64,000 nt of DNA, from the NCBI RefSeq assembly GCF_030403505.1, contig NZ_JAUEMJ010000004.1:248001-312000 (forward strand). Direction: 5' to 3'. A model generated the notes under the pieces. It made no database searches, was not told the origin of the DNA, and was given only the letters and a program-made list of their open reading frames with translations. How positions within the stretch are numbered: the stretch's first letter is position 1; each line of letters opens with the position of its first letter. This DNA is from Glycomyces tritici. Lineage in GTDB: Bacteria > Actinomycetota > Actinomycetes > Mycobacteriales > Micromonosporaceae. Positions 15,103 to 23,444 of this stretch are shown here, piece by piece. Position numbers and translations under genes: made by a program.

Positions 15103-16815
15103 ATGACCACCCGTGACGCCGGTCCCGGCGAGACCATCACGCTGACCGACCTCGCCCGACTCGCGGGCGTCGGCCGCAACGCCGTCAGCAACTGGCGCCG
15201 CCGCGAGACCGACTTCCCCGCGCCCCTGGACGAATCGTCCCGGCGTCCCCGGTTCGCCCTCCACGACCTGGAGCAGTGGGCCGAACGGCACGGCCGGGCA
15301 CTCGACGTCACCGGCGCCGACCGGCTTTGGTTCACCCTCGCCGGGACGCACCCGACCGCCGAAGCCGCACTCGGCGCGGTCGCAGCGGCCTTCGGCGGCG
15401 GCGAACCCGCGATCGCCGAGCAGCTCAAGGCGTTGCAAAGCGAGACCCCCGCTTCGGCCCTGTTCGAGTTCTTCATCGAACGCGCCCGCGAAGCCGCCGG
15501 CACCGGCGTGCCGCCGGGCATCGCGCCCCTGGCCGACATCGCCGCCGCCGTCACCCAGGGCATCGCGCGACCCGCGGTCCACGACCCGGCCTGCGACGAA
15601 GGCGACCTCCTCGCCGAGGTCGCCCGCCGCACCGGGCCTTGCCGCGTCCTCAGCGGGCAGGACCTCTCCGCGCCGCGCACCGCGATCGCCGAGCAGCGCC
15701 TGCGACTCCTCGACGATACGGCCGAAGTCGTTGCGCGCGTTGGCGATTCACTCCTCCAGGCCGTACCGGGCGAACGGTACGACCTCGTGGTCTGCGACCC
15801 GCCCTTCAACGTCAAGGACGGCGGCGCGAACCAGTACGCGGTCGGCGACGACCCGCGCCTCGCCTACGGCACCCCGCCGCGCACCGAACCCGAACTCGCC
15901 TGGGCCCTGCACTGCGTCGCGCTCCTCGCCCCCGGCGGCCACGCCGTCGTACGCATGCCCGCCCAAGTGGCCCACCGCCGCACCGGGCGGCGCATCCGCT
16001 CCGAACTGCTCCGCTGGGGCGCGCTGCGCGCCGTCGTCGACTCCCCGGAGGCCAAGGCGCACATCTGGATCCTCGCCCCGCGCGGTGAGACGACCCAGCT
16101 GCTCGTCTCCGGCGGCGGCGACTTCGCCGAGGCCTGGCGGCAGTTCACCGCCGCACCTGACGCGCCGATCGCCACCGCCGACTCGACCACCGTGCCGCTC
16201 ATGCGGCTGTGGGACGAGGACGTGGACATCTCCCCCGCGGTCTACCTCGCCAGCGCCGCCGGGGACGCCGCGAGCCTGGCGGAATCGGTGGCGGGCCTCG
16301 GTGAGCGCTTGGAGGGTCTCGCGCGGCATCAGCTGCCGCGCTTCGGCACCGGCGTCGAGGAGAGCGCCCCCGAGACGAGCCTGGCCGACCTCGAACGCGA
16401 CGGCCACCTGGCCATCGTCCCGGGTGGTGAACCCATTGGGCCGCAAGGTGATGCCAGGTGCATCATCGTCGACCCGGTGGGCGAGCCGCAGGTGCGCCTC
16501 GGCCTCCGCAGCGAAGCGATTGAGACACAATGGACGGTGAGCTGCGAGCCCACGGTCGACCTCGGCTGGATCGCCGCCGCCCTCGCGGCCCGCCTCCCGA
16601 CCGCGACCAAGCGCACCGCGACCGGCGCCAAGCGGCGCCTGCTCTCCGTGAAGATCCCCCGGCTCACCCTCGCCGAACAGCAGCGGCGCGGGGCGGCCTA
16701 TGCGGCGCTGGAAGACCTGCGCGCCGCCCTCGCCCAGGCGGAGGCGGAGGCGGGAGCACTCGCGGCCGAGGCCGCGGCGGGCCTGGTCGCAGGGACAGCG
16801 ACGGTGGAGGACTAG
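15103..16815 (+). CDS. Solitary N6-adenine DNA methyltransferase with HTH and specificity-like tail
   Basis: A 570-aa protein. Residues 12-62 are a helix-turn-helix (LTDLARLAGVGRNAVSNWRRR...FALHDLEQW). The catalytic domain follows: SAM motif I as DPACDEGDLL (161-170, type I/N6_Mtase form DPACGTGGFL) and catalytic DPPFNVKDG (232-240). The C-terminal 150 residues resemble an HsdS half: KIPRLTLAEQQRRGAAYAAL then an alanine-glutamate coiled coil, as in the eQ-helix of specificity subunits. No endonuclease gene is adjacent, so it is probably an orphan methylase with regulatory rather than defence use. Motif I departs from the usual GG, so activity should be tested. ATG 15103 has GGGGAG seven bases upstream. 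Confidence 0.8.
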   Translation: MTTRDAGPGETITLTDLARLAGVGRNAVSNWRRRETDFPAPLDESSRRPRFALHDLEQWAERHGRALDVTGADRLWFTLAGTHPTAEAALGAVAAAFGGGEPAIAEQLKALQSETPASALFEFFIERAREAAGTGVPPGIAPLADIAAAVTQGIARPAVHDPACDEGDLLAEVARRTGPCRVLSGQDLSAPRTAIAEQRLRLLDDTAEVVARVGDSLLQAVPGERYDLVVCDPPFNVKDGGANQYAVGDDPRLAYGTPPRTEPELAWALHCVALLAPGGHAVVRMPAQVAHRRTGRRIRSELLRWGALRAVVDSPEAKAHIWILAPRGETTQLLVSGGGDFAEAWRQFTAAPDAPIATADSTTVPLMRLWDEDVDISPAVYLASAAGDAASLAESVAGLGERLEGLARHQLPRFGTGVEESAPETSLADLERDGHLAIVPGGEPIGPQGDARCIIVDPVGEPQVRLGLRSEAIETQWTVSCEPTVDLGWIAAALAARLPTATKRTATGAKRRLLSVKIPRLTLAEQQRRGAAYAALEDLRAALAQAEAEAGALAAEAAAGLVAGTATVED

Positions 16816-16850
16816 CGCAGGGCCTGGGGTTCAGCGCTCCTCCGCGTGGT

Positions 16851-16866
16851 GTGCGGAGCTCCGCAC
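16851..16866. repeat. 16-bp perfect palindrome
   Basis: GTGCGGAGCTCCGCAC, 36 bases after the methyltransferase stop and about 190 before the next plus-strand gene. It has no T-tract. It may be a transcription stop or a binding site. The remaining bases to 17059 show only a GAAAGG ribosome site. Confidence 0.5.
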
Positions 16867-17059
16867 CGGCTATAGGGCATGCCCCTTCCCACCCGCATCC
16901 ACCTCCGACCAACCGAAGAAATGCGACGACTCTCCCACACGGGTCCGACATGCCCCCGAACGCGAGACATGCTCCGCGCCGGCATGCTCGTGCAGGTGGT
17001 GGAGGAGGGCCGGATGGCTTAACGTCGGCAGTGTTCCGTCGCCCATCGAAAGGCGTGGC

Positions 17060-18025
17060 ATGGACCGAGCCGAGCCGCCAGAACCGCCTGCGTCCGAAGC
17101 GCCGCCAGCGGCGGCGTCGCCCCCGGAACCGCGCGCGTCGGAGCCTCCGGTCACCGGCACGCCGCCCGGGGCACCGGCCGCGACGCCGCCGAAGCCGCGC
17201 ACCCCCGCGACGGTCCTCGTCGCGATCGCACTCCTCTGGCTGCTCACCGCCCTGGCCGCCTGGGTCGCGCTCGTGTCCGCCGTGGCCACCTCCTTCGAGG
17301 TGAGCGTCCGCTACGCCGGCGCCTGGAGCCCACTCGCGTTCGTCGAACCGGCCCTCATCACGGCCGTCGCCGTCCTCTGCGGACTCCTCGCGCTCAAACT
17401 CCGCAGCGGCCGCGACTGGGCCCGCCGCATCGTGGCCATCACGACCGCGATCGTCCTCGCCGCCGCGATCCTCACCGGAGCCGGAACGAACCCGGGCACC
17501 GGCATCGCCGGCACCCTCCTGCTCGCCATGCTCCTCGTCATGCTGCTCCTGCGTCCCACCCGCGACTGGTGCGACTGCGACGCGCCCCGCCACAGCCCCG
17601 GGATCGACAGCGCCGCACACCCGCCCCACCAGGTCGTGGCCTCGCTCCTCATCCTCTGGACGGCCACCGCCATCGCGTTCTACATCGGCGCGACGGCACT
17701 CCTGACGCTCGCGGGCGACGAAGCCGACATGGCGGAAGCAGGCGCGGCCTGGGCCGCGGGCGCGGCGATGCTGCTCGCACTCGTCCAGGGCGCCTTGAAC
17801 ATCGGCTTCTCGTTCCATCGCAATTGGGCCCGCTGGGCGACCCTCATCCTCGCGGCGGCGTACACGGCCCTGCTGATCATCACGGCGATCCTGAACCTCA
17901 CCGAAGACGGCCCGGGCCCCGGCCTGAAACCGGCCCTGCTCAGCCTGGTCCCGCTCGCCCTCATCGTCTCGATGGCAGGCACGGAATCCCGGACCTGGTG
18001 CCGTCGGACTGCGCCCGAAAGCTGA
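17060..18025 (+). CDS. Multi-span membrane protein with Pro-rich N-terminus
   Basis: A 321-aa protein. The first 48 residues are Pro/Ala/Glu-rich and disordered, and about eight hydrophobic segments follow (starting with TVLVAIALLWLLTALAAWVAL near 51). The two halves look duplicated: each contains a long-axis helix pair, then an RDWARR or RNWARWAT motif followed by an alanine-isoleucine helix (SGRDWARRIVAITTAIVLAA versus FHRNWARWATLILAAAYTAL) and ends with TRDWCDCD or SRTWCRRT. No catalytic residues are evident. Start ATG 17060 has GAAAGG seven bases upstream. Function unknown. Confidence 0.7.
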   Translation: MDRAEPPEPPASEAPPAAASPPEPRASEPPVTGTPPGAPAATPPKPRTPATVLVAIALLWLLTALAAWVALVSAVATSFEVSVRYAGAWSPLAFVEPALITAVAVLCGLLALKLRSGRDWARRIVAITTAIVLAAAILTGAGTNPGTGIAGTLLLAMLLVMLLLRPTRDWCDCDAPRHSPGIDSAAHPPHQVVASLLILWTATAIAFYIGATALLTLAGDEADMAEAGAAWAAGAAMLLALVQGALNIGFSFHRNWARWATLILAAAYTALLIITAILNLTEDGPGPGLKPALLSLVPLALIVSMAGTESRTWCRRTAPES

Positions 18026-18042
18026 ACTGGGACAAGGAAAAA

Positions 18043-18061
18043 GCCCGGCCAAAGGCCGGGC
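18043..18061 (-). terminator. Terminator for tRNA-Thr
   Basis: GCCCGGCC-TTT-GGCCGGGC on the minus strand followed by TTTTTCC, three bases past the encoded CCA of the tRNA. Confidence 0.85.
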
Positions 18062-18063
18062 GA

Positions 18064-18140
18064 TGGAGCCGGTGACAGGACTCGAACCCGCAACCTTCCG
18101 CTTACAAGGCGGGCGCTCTACCAATTAAAGCTACACCGGC
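18064..18140 (-). tRNA. tRNA-Thr(UGU)
   Basis: Acceptor GCCGGTG at the 5' end (18134-18140) pairs with the 3' CACCGGC (18068-18074), discriminator U and an encoded CCA (18064-18066). D arm with TTGGTAGAGC, anticodon loop CTTGTAA giving anticodon UGU (Thr, ACA codon), variable AGGTT and T arm GCGGGTTCGAGTCCTGT-like. The D stem has one G-U type pair and the anticodon stem one C-A mismatch at its outer end; otherwise a normal cloverleaf. Confidence 0.95.
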
Positions 18141-18277
18141 TGGTCAGCGCCGCTTTCGCGGTGCGACGGGACGATTCTACTCGACCGGCATGGCCACCCC
18201 GAAATGACTGAGCTCGGTCCAACAATCACTCGATCGTGTGACTGTTTTTAGCACGATTGTCGCATATCATTACTAAC

Positions 18278-19555
18278 ATGCAGTTGCGATACCAGTTCCG
18301 CGCCCACCCAGGAGGCTCCGAGCGCGCCCGCGCAGCCCGGACCTTCGGGTGCGTGCGGACGGTCTACAACGACGCCGTGGCCGCCCGGAAGGCGGCGTTT
18401 GCCGCAGGCCTTCCCTACCCGTCTTCAGCGAAGTTGCAGAAGCAACTGATCACCGAGGCAAAACGGACAGCCGACCGCGCCTGGCTCGCCGAGGTCAGCC
18501 CGGTTCCCTTGCAGCAAGCGGTGCGCGACTGCGACCAGGCCTACGACCGGTTCTTCAAATGGCGGAAAGGGACGGGACCGAAGTCGGGACGACCGAGATT
18601 CAAGAGGCGCTCACATCGCCAGTCAGCGAGGTTCAATCGCAACGCCTTCCGGTTGCGAGACTCCGGCAGGCTCTACCTGGCCGGCATCGGTGAGCTTCGG
18701 ATCATCTGGTCGCGCGAACTCCCTGCAGAGCCGTCCAGCGTCACCTTGATCAAGACCCCAACAGGGAAGTACTTTGTCTCATTCGTAGTGGAGGTGCCGA
18801 GGGAGGCTCTGCCTTCGCGGGACCCGGATCAGGACACCGGAATCGATGTTGGCTTGTCCTGCTTCGCGGTGGTACGAGACGGCAAGCGAATCGAGTCTCC
18901 GGGATTCCTCCAGAAACAGGCAAAACGGATCGCGAAGGCCCAGCGGGTGCTGAGTCGTAGGAAGAAGGGCTCGAAGAACTGGGACAAACAACGATTGCGA
19001 GTTTCGAAGCTCTACGAGCGCACCGCGAACCAGCGCAAGGACTTCCTCCACAAGCTGTCCACAGCGATCATCCGCGAGAACCAAGCGGTGTACGTCGAGG
19101 ACTTGGATGTGGTGGCGATCCACCAGCGGTTTGGGCGCCTCGCTACCGACCAGGCCTTGGGCGAATTTCTGAGGATGATCGAGTCCAAGGCGGCCCGCTA
19201 CGGGCGCGACTTCGTCAAGGTCGACCGGCACTTTCCTTCGACCCAGCTGTGCTCTTCCTGCGGCGCCTTGACCGGGCCAAAAGGGTTGGCCGGCTTGAAT
19301 ATCCGCAAGTGGACATGCGCGGGTCCGAACTGCGGCGTCACCCATGATCGAGATGAGAATGCTGAAAGCAATCTTCGCGCCTACGGGCGTGAAGTACTCG
19401 CCGCAGGACGGAAAGGCCCGGCTCCGGTTGGGCTAGGCGGAGAGTCGAAACGACTGCAGAGCGCTGGTCAGACTGGGATCTCCCAGCTCGGCACGAAACC
19501 CCGATCGCCGGGAGGCGAACGGACAGAAGCAGTAACCACCGCTGCCGTGAGGTAA
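18278..19555 (+). CDS. tnpB: TnpB, RNA-guided endonuclease of IS200/IS605 family
   Basis: A 425-aa protein. N-terminal OrfB_HTH-like domain (RTFGCVRTVYNDAVAAR, residues 21-37), a beta-barrel wedge region with FKRR and a SFVVEV strand, then RuvC: GIDVGLSCFAVV (D190), VYVEDLDV (E274) and HDRDENAESN (356-365). Zinc ligands CSSC (325-328) and C347/C352 sit between RuvC-II and III. All three acidic residues are present, so the nuclease should be active. TnpB cuts DNA beside a short TAM using an RNA made from the element's right end. Length is normal; the tail after residue 375 is unstructured and overlaps the predicted guide-RNA region. Confidence 0.93.
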   Translation: MQLRYQFRAHPGGSERARAARTFGCVRTVYNDAVAARKAAFAAGLPYPSSAKLQKQLITEAKRTADRAWLAEVSPVPLQQAVRDCDQAYDRFFKWRKGTGPKSGRPRFKRRSHRQSARFNRNAFRLRDSGRLYLAGIGELRIIWSRELPAEPSSVTLIKTPTGKYFVSFVVEVPREALPSRDPDQDTGIDVGLSCFAVVRDGKRIESPGFLQKQAKRIAKAQRVLSRRKKGSKNWDKQRLRVSKLYERTANQRKDFLHKLSTAIIRENQAVYVEDLDVVAIHQRFGRLATDQALGEFLRMIESKAARYGRDFVKVDRHFPSTQLCSSCGALTGPKGLAGLNIRKWTCAGPNCGVTHDRDENAESNLRAYGREVLAAGRKGPAPVGLGGESKRLQSAGQTGISQLGTKPRSPGGERTEAVTTAAVR

Positions 19556-19612
19556 GTGGCCGTGCGAGCAGTGCTCGCGTGGAGTCTCCGGCTTGATCGG
19601 AGAGGACGTCAA
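19430..19612 (+). ncRNA. Putative omega RNA scaffold of TnpB
   Basis: By analogy with known IS605-type omega RNAs, the RNA should cover the end of tnpB and the right end. Visible structure: GCGAGC-AGT-GCTCGC (19564-19578), then TCTCCG-GCTTGAT-CGGAGA (19585-19603), then GAGGACGTCAA. Bases from about 19613 on would act as the guide. The 5' limit is not visible; 19430 is nominal. Confidence 0.45.
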
Positions 19613-19753
19613 AACTGGGCTGCTCTGCAGCTCATCATGCCGTTTGGTGGAAACCTAGAAAAAAGGTGGGCGGAAGCGGGCACCCGAGGGGGTGTGATTG
19701 TAGGAAAGCTACAACGAAGGCACGAATCTGGTAGTGGATCAGTTGCTTTAGGT

Positions 19754-19769
19754 TGCGACACTGGTCGCA
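19754..19769. promoter_or_regulatory. Inverted repeat overlapping a start codon
   Basis: TGCGAC-ACTG-GTCGCA, its last base being the A of the ATG of the next gene. A TTTAGGTT stretch lies just upstream. It may be an operator or a hairpin that modulates translation. Confidence 0.35.
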
Positions 19770-20359
19770 TGGACACTCCAACGAAAACCGTCGAGCGCAG
19801 CGCTCGCTCTTCGATCGTGATGTGGGCTGTGGCGCCCCTCATTTGGGCCGCGCTCCTGGTCGGCTGGCTCTACCTCATCAGCAACGGGCCCGTCTCGACG
19901 ATCACGCTCGTCGTGCTGCTGGCCCTGCCCGCACCCTGGCTGCTGTGGGCCTCCTGGCGGATGCCGCGGCCTCGCGCCGACACGTACCTCGCCGAAGGCG
20001 GCGCGCTGCTGACCGGGTTCATCGCCCTGTACCTCGCCACCCTCACCTACATGATGTTCAACGAGGGGCCGGCACCGGTCGAGCTCATGGTCGTCTTCTT
20101 CGCCGCGGCGGCGGTGTTCATCGCCGCTGCCGTGCCGCTGCCGGGGCGTCGGATCGCGTACGGGGCCGCCGCGCTGGCGTGCGTGATCCTCGGCATCGGG
20201 TTGCGGGTGCTCTACTCCGGCACCTCGTACTATCCGGGCATCGACTTCATCACCAAGGACGAGCTGTTCGCGTGGGCGTTCCTCGGCCTTCCCGCGCTCG
20301 GCGCGCTCCTGCAGGTCCTGTGGTGGCTGCGCGGCAGGTCCCGCGTCCGCTCGGCCTGA
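19769..20359 (+). CDS. Membrane protein of about six helices
   Basis: A 196-aa integral membrane protein: an 18-residue polar start (MDTPTKTVERSARSS), then hydrophobic segments near 19-41, 45-65, 79-99, 107-127, 131-149 and 169-187, ending in an arginine-rich tail (RGRSRVRSA). No motif, no recognised family. The start is taken at the ATG just before MDTPTK; the frame upstream belongs to the right flank of the TnpB element. Followed by its own terminator. Confidence 0.65.
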   Translation: MDTPTKTVERSARSSIVMWAVAPLIWAALLVGWLYLISNGPVSTITLVVLLALPAPWLLWASWRMPRPRADTYLAEGGALLTGFIALYLATLTYMMFNEGPAPVELMVVFFAAAAVFIAAAVPLPGRRIAYGAAALACVILGIGLRVLYSGTSYYPGIDFITKDELFAWAFLGLPALGALLQVLWWLRGRSRVRSA

Positions 20360-20377
20360 GCCGTCAGACCATGCTCC

Positions 20378-20406
20378 GGGGGCCGAACCCGCGGCCCCCC
20401 CTTTTT
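20378..20406 (+). terminator. Rho-independent terminator after membrane gene
   Basis: GGGGGCC pairs with GGCCCCC over an eight-base loop, followed by CC-TTTTT. Confidence 0.85.
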
Positions 20407-20447
20407 GACCCCTCCGAAACCTGGGAGCCCCACCTGACCACCGGAAG

Positions 20448-20486
20448 ACGGGGCCGCGCCGCCTGAATGCGGCGGCGCGGCCCCGT
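20448..20486. terminator. Long stem-loop closing the Hsp70-fusion gene
   Basis: A perfect 16-bp stem (ACGGGGCCGCGCCGCC and its complement) with a seven-base loop. It begins four bases beyond the stop of the minus-strand gene. Poor T-tracts on both sides (GTTTCC on plus, GTCTTCC on minus). Confidence 0.75.
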
Positions 20487-20489
20487 TTC

Positions 20490-23081
20490 CTATGCGTCTC
20501 TGAAGGAGTAGACCTGCATGCCTTCGGCGGTCAGGCAGGCCAGGCGGGTCTCGCTCGCGTCGCAGGCGTAGACCTCGAGGTCGATGTACAGCGAGGTGCG
20601 CGAGCCGTCGCGGCCGAGGCCGATCACATTGCCGGTGTTGACGCTGAAGCCCGAGGACGCGGGCCAGTTGAGGGCGCTGCCGCCGTCGATGGCCTCGAAG
20701 TCGCTCTCGCCCACGTCGTTGCCGACCGCGTCGAAGCCCTTGTCGTAGATCCGGGTGCGCACGTCGTCGCCCTCGTAGAACTCGACCATCATGCGGTCGC
20801 CCAGCGGGGTGATGTTCCGGTACTCGGCCTCGTCGAAGACGTGCACGATCTCCTTCTTGCCGGGGTTGTAGATCCGCCAGGTGTAGACGTCGACGGCGTC
20901 CGCGACGGGTTCGCGCACGCAGATCAGCTTCTCGCCGCAGGCCTTCACCTGATCCGGTGCGGGAGTGTCCGATTCGACGGTCTCCTCGTCCATACGGGAC
21001 AGGCCGTCGTTGATGTCGTAGACGTTGAGGTCGTAGCCGGTCTCCTTGTCGACGGCCACGTACAGCAGGTCGTCCCAGCCGAAGTACAGGTCCTCGACCG
21101 TCTCGACCTCCTTCGAGGCCACCTTCTCACCGGACTCGAGGTCGTAGACGTGCGCCACGTTGTCGCTCGTGACGGCCCAGACCCGGCCGTTGCCGTTGGC
21201 GCGCATGGACGGCTCCTTGAGGTCGTCCGGCGTGCCCACAAGGTCCCAGTTGGACACGGTGACGCCCTCTTCGACGTTCCCGAGCTCCCAGCTCGAGACG
21301 GTCTCGCCGTCGCCGTCGTACACCGTGAAGGTGTTGCCGCCCAAGGGGCCGAGCACGAGGTGGTCGCCCGAGCGGGCGGCCGTGCGATCGGCGCTGTCCA
21401 CCGTGTTGCGGGTGTCGCCCGTCTTCCAGTCGAGGAAGTAGAAGCGGTACGGGGTCTCGCTCGAAGTGTCGACCTCCTGCGAGAAGGCCACCAGGTCCTC
21501 GGAGACGTAGAAGCTGTCGTCCCAGCCCGCGCCCGGGATGACCACGTCGCTCTCCCACAGGGGCTTGCCGGTGCCGGTCTCGACGGCGCGCAGGTGCAGC
21601 TCTTCGCCGCTGGCGTCCGTCGAGGCGGTCGTGTAGGCGAACAGGGCCCTGTCGTCCCAGACCCGCACCTGGTAGACGTTGTCGTTCGCTTCGGCGCCGA
21701 ACGCGGTGGCCGCGCCGACCGGCGCCAGCTCCTCGTCGAACGGCTTCTGCTTGTACGGGTTCGTGAGCCAGAAGAAGCCGATGGGCAGCACGATCGCGAG
21801 CACCGCCACGACCGCCGCGATGGCGATCCACTTCGGACGGATGCGGCGCTTGGGCTTCTCGGGCTCGCCCCGGCGCAGCATGACCGTCTCGTCAGTGCCC
21901 GGCGTGACCGGCGGCAGGCTGCCCGACCGCATCGGCGGCGAAGAGTGCGGGGCCGTCGGGGACTGCACCGGCGGCGAGGGCACGTGCGCGGGCGGCGTCA
22001 CCGGCGCGGGTCCGGCCAGGGCGAGGGCCGCACCCTCGCTCACGGGCAGTTCGGGCTGCTCGAGGACGGTGGGCGCGATGCCCAGCCCTTCGTGGAGCAC
22101 CTTGGACACCATGGGCATGCGGCTGGAGCCGCCCACGAGGAACAGGCCGGCGAGATGCTCGGGGCGGCGCCCGGTGAGGCCGAGGACGCGCTGGGTCTCG
22201 CCCACGGCGCGCGACAGGAGCGGGCGCGACAGCTGGTCGAGCTCGCCCCGGGTCAGGTGCAGGGACTGGGCCATGTCGGGCACCGTGACGGGCGCGACCG
22301 AGGAGCGCGAGAGCATCTCCTTGGCCGCGCGCACCTCTTCCCACAGCTCGCGGCGGTTGCGCATTTCGGAGGCGCCGCTGGGGTTCTCCAGGCGCTTCCA
22401 GATCTCGGGGTCGCGCTGCCTCACCGTCTCGCCGATGTGCGCGACGAGCACGGCGTCGAAGTCGAGGCCGCCGAGGTCGGGCAGGCCGCCGTCGGCGAGG
22501 ACGCCGAACGAGCCGTCCTGGCGGCGTTCGAGGACGGCGATGTCGAGGGTGCCGCCGCCGAAGTCGAACACCGCGAGCGCCTGCCCCGGGCGCATCGGGT
22601 GGGACAGGCGGGACGTGTAGTAGTGCGCCGCCGCAACTGGTTCGGTGAGGATCTTGACCGGCCGGTACCCGGCCTTGGCGGCCGCGTCGTGCAGGGTGCC
22701 GCGGCGCTGCTCGCTCCAGGCGGCCGGGCACGTGAGGACCGTGTTCGGCAGGTGCCCGACGGACTCGATGGCGGTGCGGGCGACCCGGCCGAGGATCGCG
22801 GCGAGCGCGGCGGCGACGGGGATCTCGCGGTCACCGAGGAGGATCGTGCCGTCCGCGATGCGCTGCTTGGGGTTCGGCTCGAACCGTTCGGGGGCGGTGA
22901 GCGCCAGCCGCTCGGCGTCGCGGCCGGTGTGGATGATGCCGCCGGGGTCGAGGAACACGGCCGAGGGCATGACCGGGGAGCCGTCGAAGAGCAGCGGCCG
23001 GGTGCGGCCGTCGGGCCACACCAGCACCGCCACGGTGTGGGAGGTGCCGAGGTCGACGCTCAGGAGGTATTCAGCCGGCAT
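20490..23081 (-). CDS. Hsp70-type ATPase fused via one membrane helix to a beta-propeller-like domain
   Basis: An 863-aa protein. Residues 1-358 are an Hsp70/actin-fold ATPase: phosphate 1 DLGTSHT (10-16), LTEPVAAA (145-152), phosphate 2 DFGGGTLD (173-180), adenosine motif VGGSSRMP (316-323). There is no substrate-binding SBD-beta or lid. A Pro-rich linker (359-395) and basic patch (KPKRRIRPK) lead to one transmembrane helix (418-439). The outside part (440-863) has repeated short units with WxxxTGxxxxT or YDLESGEKV cores (DWKTGDTRN, YDGDGETVSSWEL, YDLESGEKV, YDINDGL), like PQQ/WD-type propeller blades. The ATPase would be cytoplasmic and the propeller extracytoplasmic, suggesting signalling across the membrane. 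Substrate unknown. Confidence 0.85.
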   Translation of the reverse strand: MPAEYLLSVDLGTSHTVAVLVWPDGRTRPLLFDGSPVMPSAVFLDPGGIIHTGRDAERLALTAPERFEPNPKQRIADGTILLGDREIPVAAALAAILGRVARTAIESVGHLPNTVLTCPAAWSEQRRGTLHDAAAKAGYRPVKILTEPVAAAHYYTSRLSHPMRPGQALAVFDFGGGTLDIAVLERRQDGSFGVLADGGLPDLGGLDFDAVLVAHIGETVRQRDPEIWKRLENPSGASEMRNRRELWEEVRAAKEMLSRSSVAPVTVPDMAQSLHLTRGELDQLSRPLLSRAVGETQRVLGLTGRRPEHLAGLFLVGGSSRMPMVSKVLHEGLGIAPTVLEQPELPVSEGAALALAGPAPVTPPAHVPSPPVQSPTAPHSSPPMRSGSLPPVTPGTDETVMLRRGEPEKPKRRIRPKWIAIAAVVAVLAIVLPIGFFWLTNPYKQKPFDEELAPVGAATAFGAEANDNVYQVRVWDDRALFAYTTASTDASGEELHLRAVETGTGKPLWESDVVIPGAGWDDSFYVSEDLVAFSQEVDTSSETPYRFYFLDWKTGDTRNTVDSADRTAARSGDHLVLGPLGGNTFTVYDGDGETVSSWELGNVEEGVTVSNWDLVGTPDDLKEPSMRANGNGRVWAVTSDNVAHVYDLESGEKVASKEVETVEDLYFGWDDLLYVAVDKETGYDLNVYDINDGLSRMDEETVESDTPAPDQVKACGEKLICVREPVADAVDVYTWRIYNPGKKEIVHVFDEAEYRNITPLGDRMMVEFYEGDDVRTRIYDKGFDAVGNDVGESDFEAIDGGSALNWPASSGFSVNTGNVIGLGRDGSRTSLYIDLEVYACDASETRLACLTAEGMQVYSFRDA

Positions 23082-23444
23082 GTGGTTGCAGCTCCGGGGG
23101 CGCTAGGGGGTGTTTCCGGACTCCCGGCGAGTCGGTGTCCGAGTCCATTCGTTCGCTCGCAAGGAGGAAGGGCCTTCGCATACCGGTGTTGCATGCAAAG
23201 ACCCTGGCAACGCTGCGTTCGGGCGAATGGGCCGGCTACCGGCCCTCGGGGATGCGGAGGCACCCCCTAGGGCGTGCAGGGTCGTTCCAGGTTAGTCCGG
23301 TGCGGCGAATCGCGCGGTCACGGGATGACCGGTTGTGGTCGAATGCGGGGCCCGCGCCACCAGGCGGTCCCGGGCCGTGTCAGGCGGTGCGCGGACCGTT
23401 CGGGACGGCCGCGCGCGCTGGGCAGGCGGCCGTCTCCGGCTCGG
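23082..23444. other. Intergenic region upstream of the Hsp70 fusion
   Basis: No supportable gene on either strand; the open frames here lack ribosome sites and have random composition. The stretch is dominated by an 18-bp inverted repeat pair, listed separately. Confidence 0.45.
23101..23274. repeat. About 170-bp segment with imperfect 18-bp terminal inverted repeats
   Basis: The left end CGCTAGGGGGTGTTTCCG and the complement of the right end CGCCCTAGGGGGTGCCTCCG match over the core CTAGGGGGTG (23103-23112 against 23261-23270) and most of the flank. The interior carries no transposase. It could be a miniature element or a large cruciform. Confidence 0.45.

Larger units (their letters stand above)
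18226..19612 (+). mobile_element. IS200/IS605-type element carrying only tnpB
   Basis: The tnpB gene is flanked by candidate ends. Left: an imperfect palindrome (TCACTCGATCGTGTGA, 18226-18241) 36 bases before the start codon. Right: a GTCTCCG stem-loop (19585-19603) followed by GAGGACGTCAA (19602-19612), the arrangement I recall for right ends of this family (stem-loop then GAGGATGTCAA). No tnpA is present, so the element would need a helper transposase. Base composition is lower in GC than the neighbours, in keeping with acquisition. The left boundary is uncertain by tens of bases. Confidence 0.65.

Noticed and set aside
20841..23270. An 809-codon plus-strand frame opposite the Hsp70 fusion
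   Set aside because: No domain, His/Arg/Gly-rich; the minus strand carries clear Hsp70 motifs.
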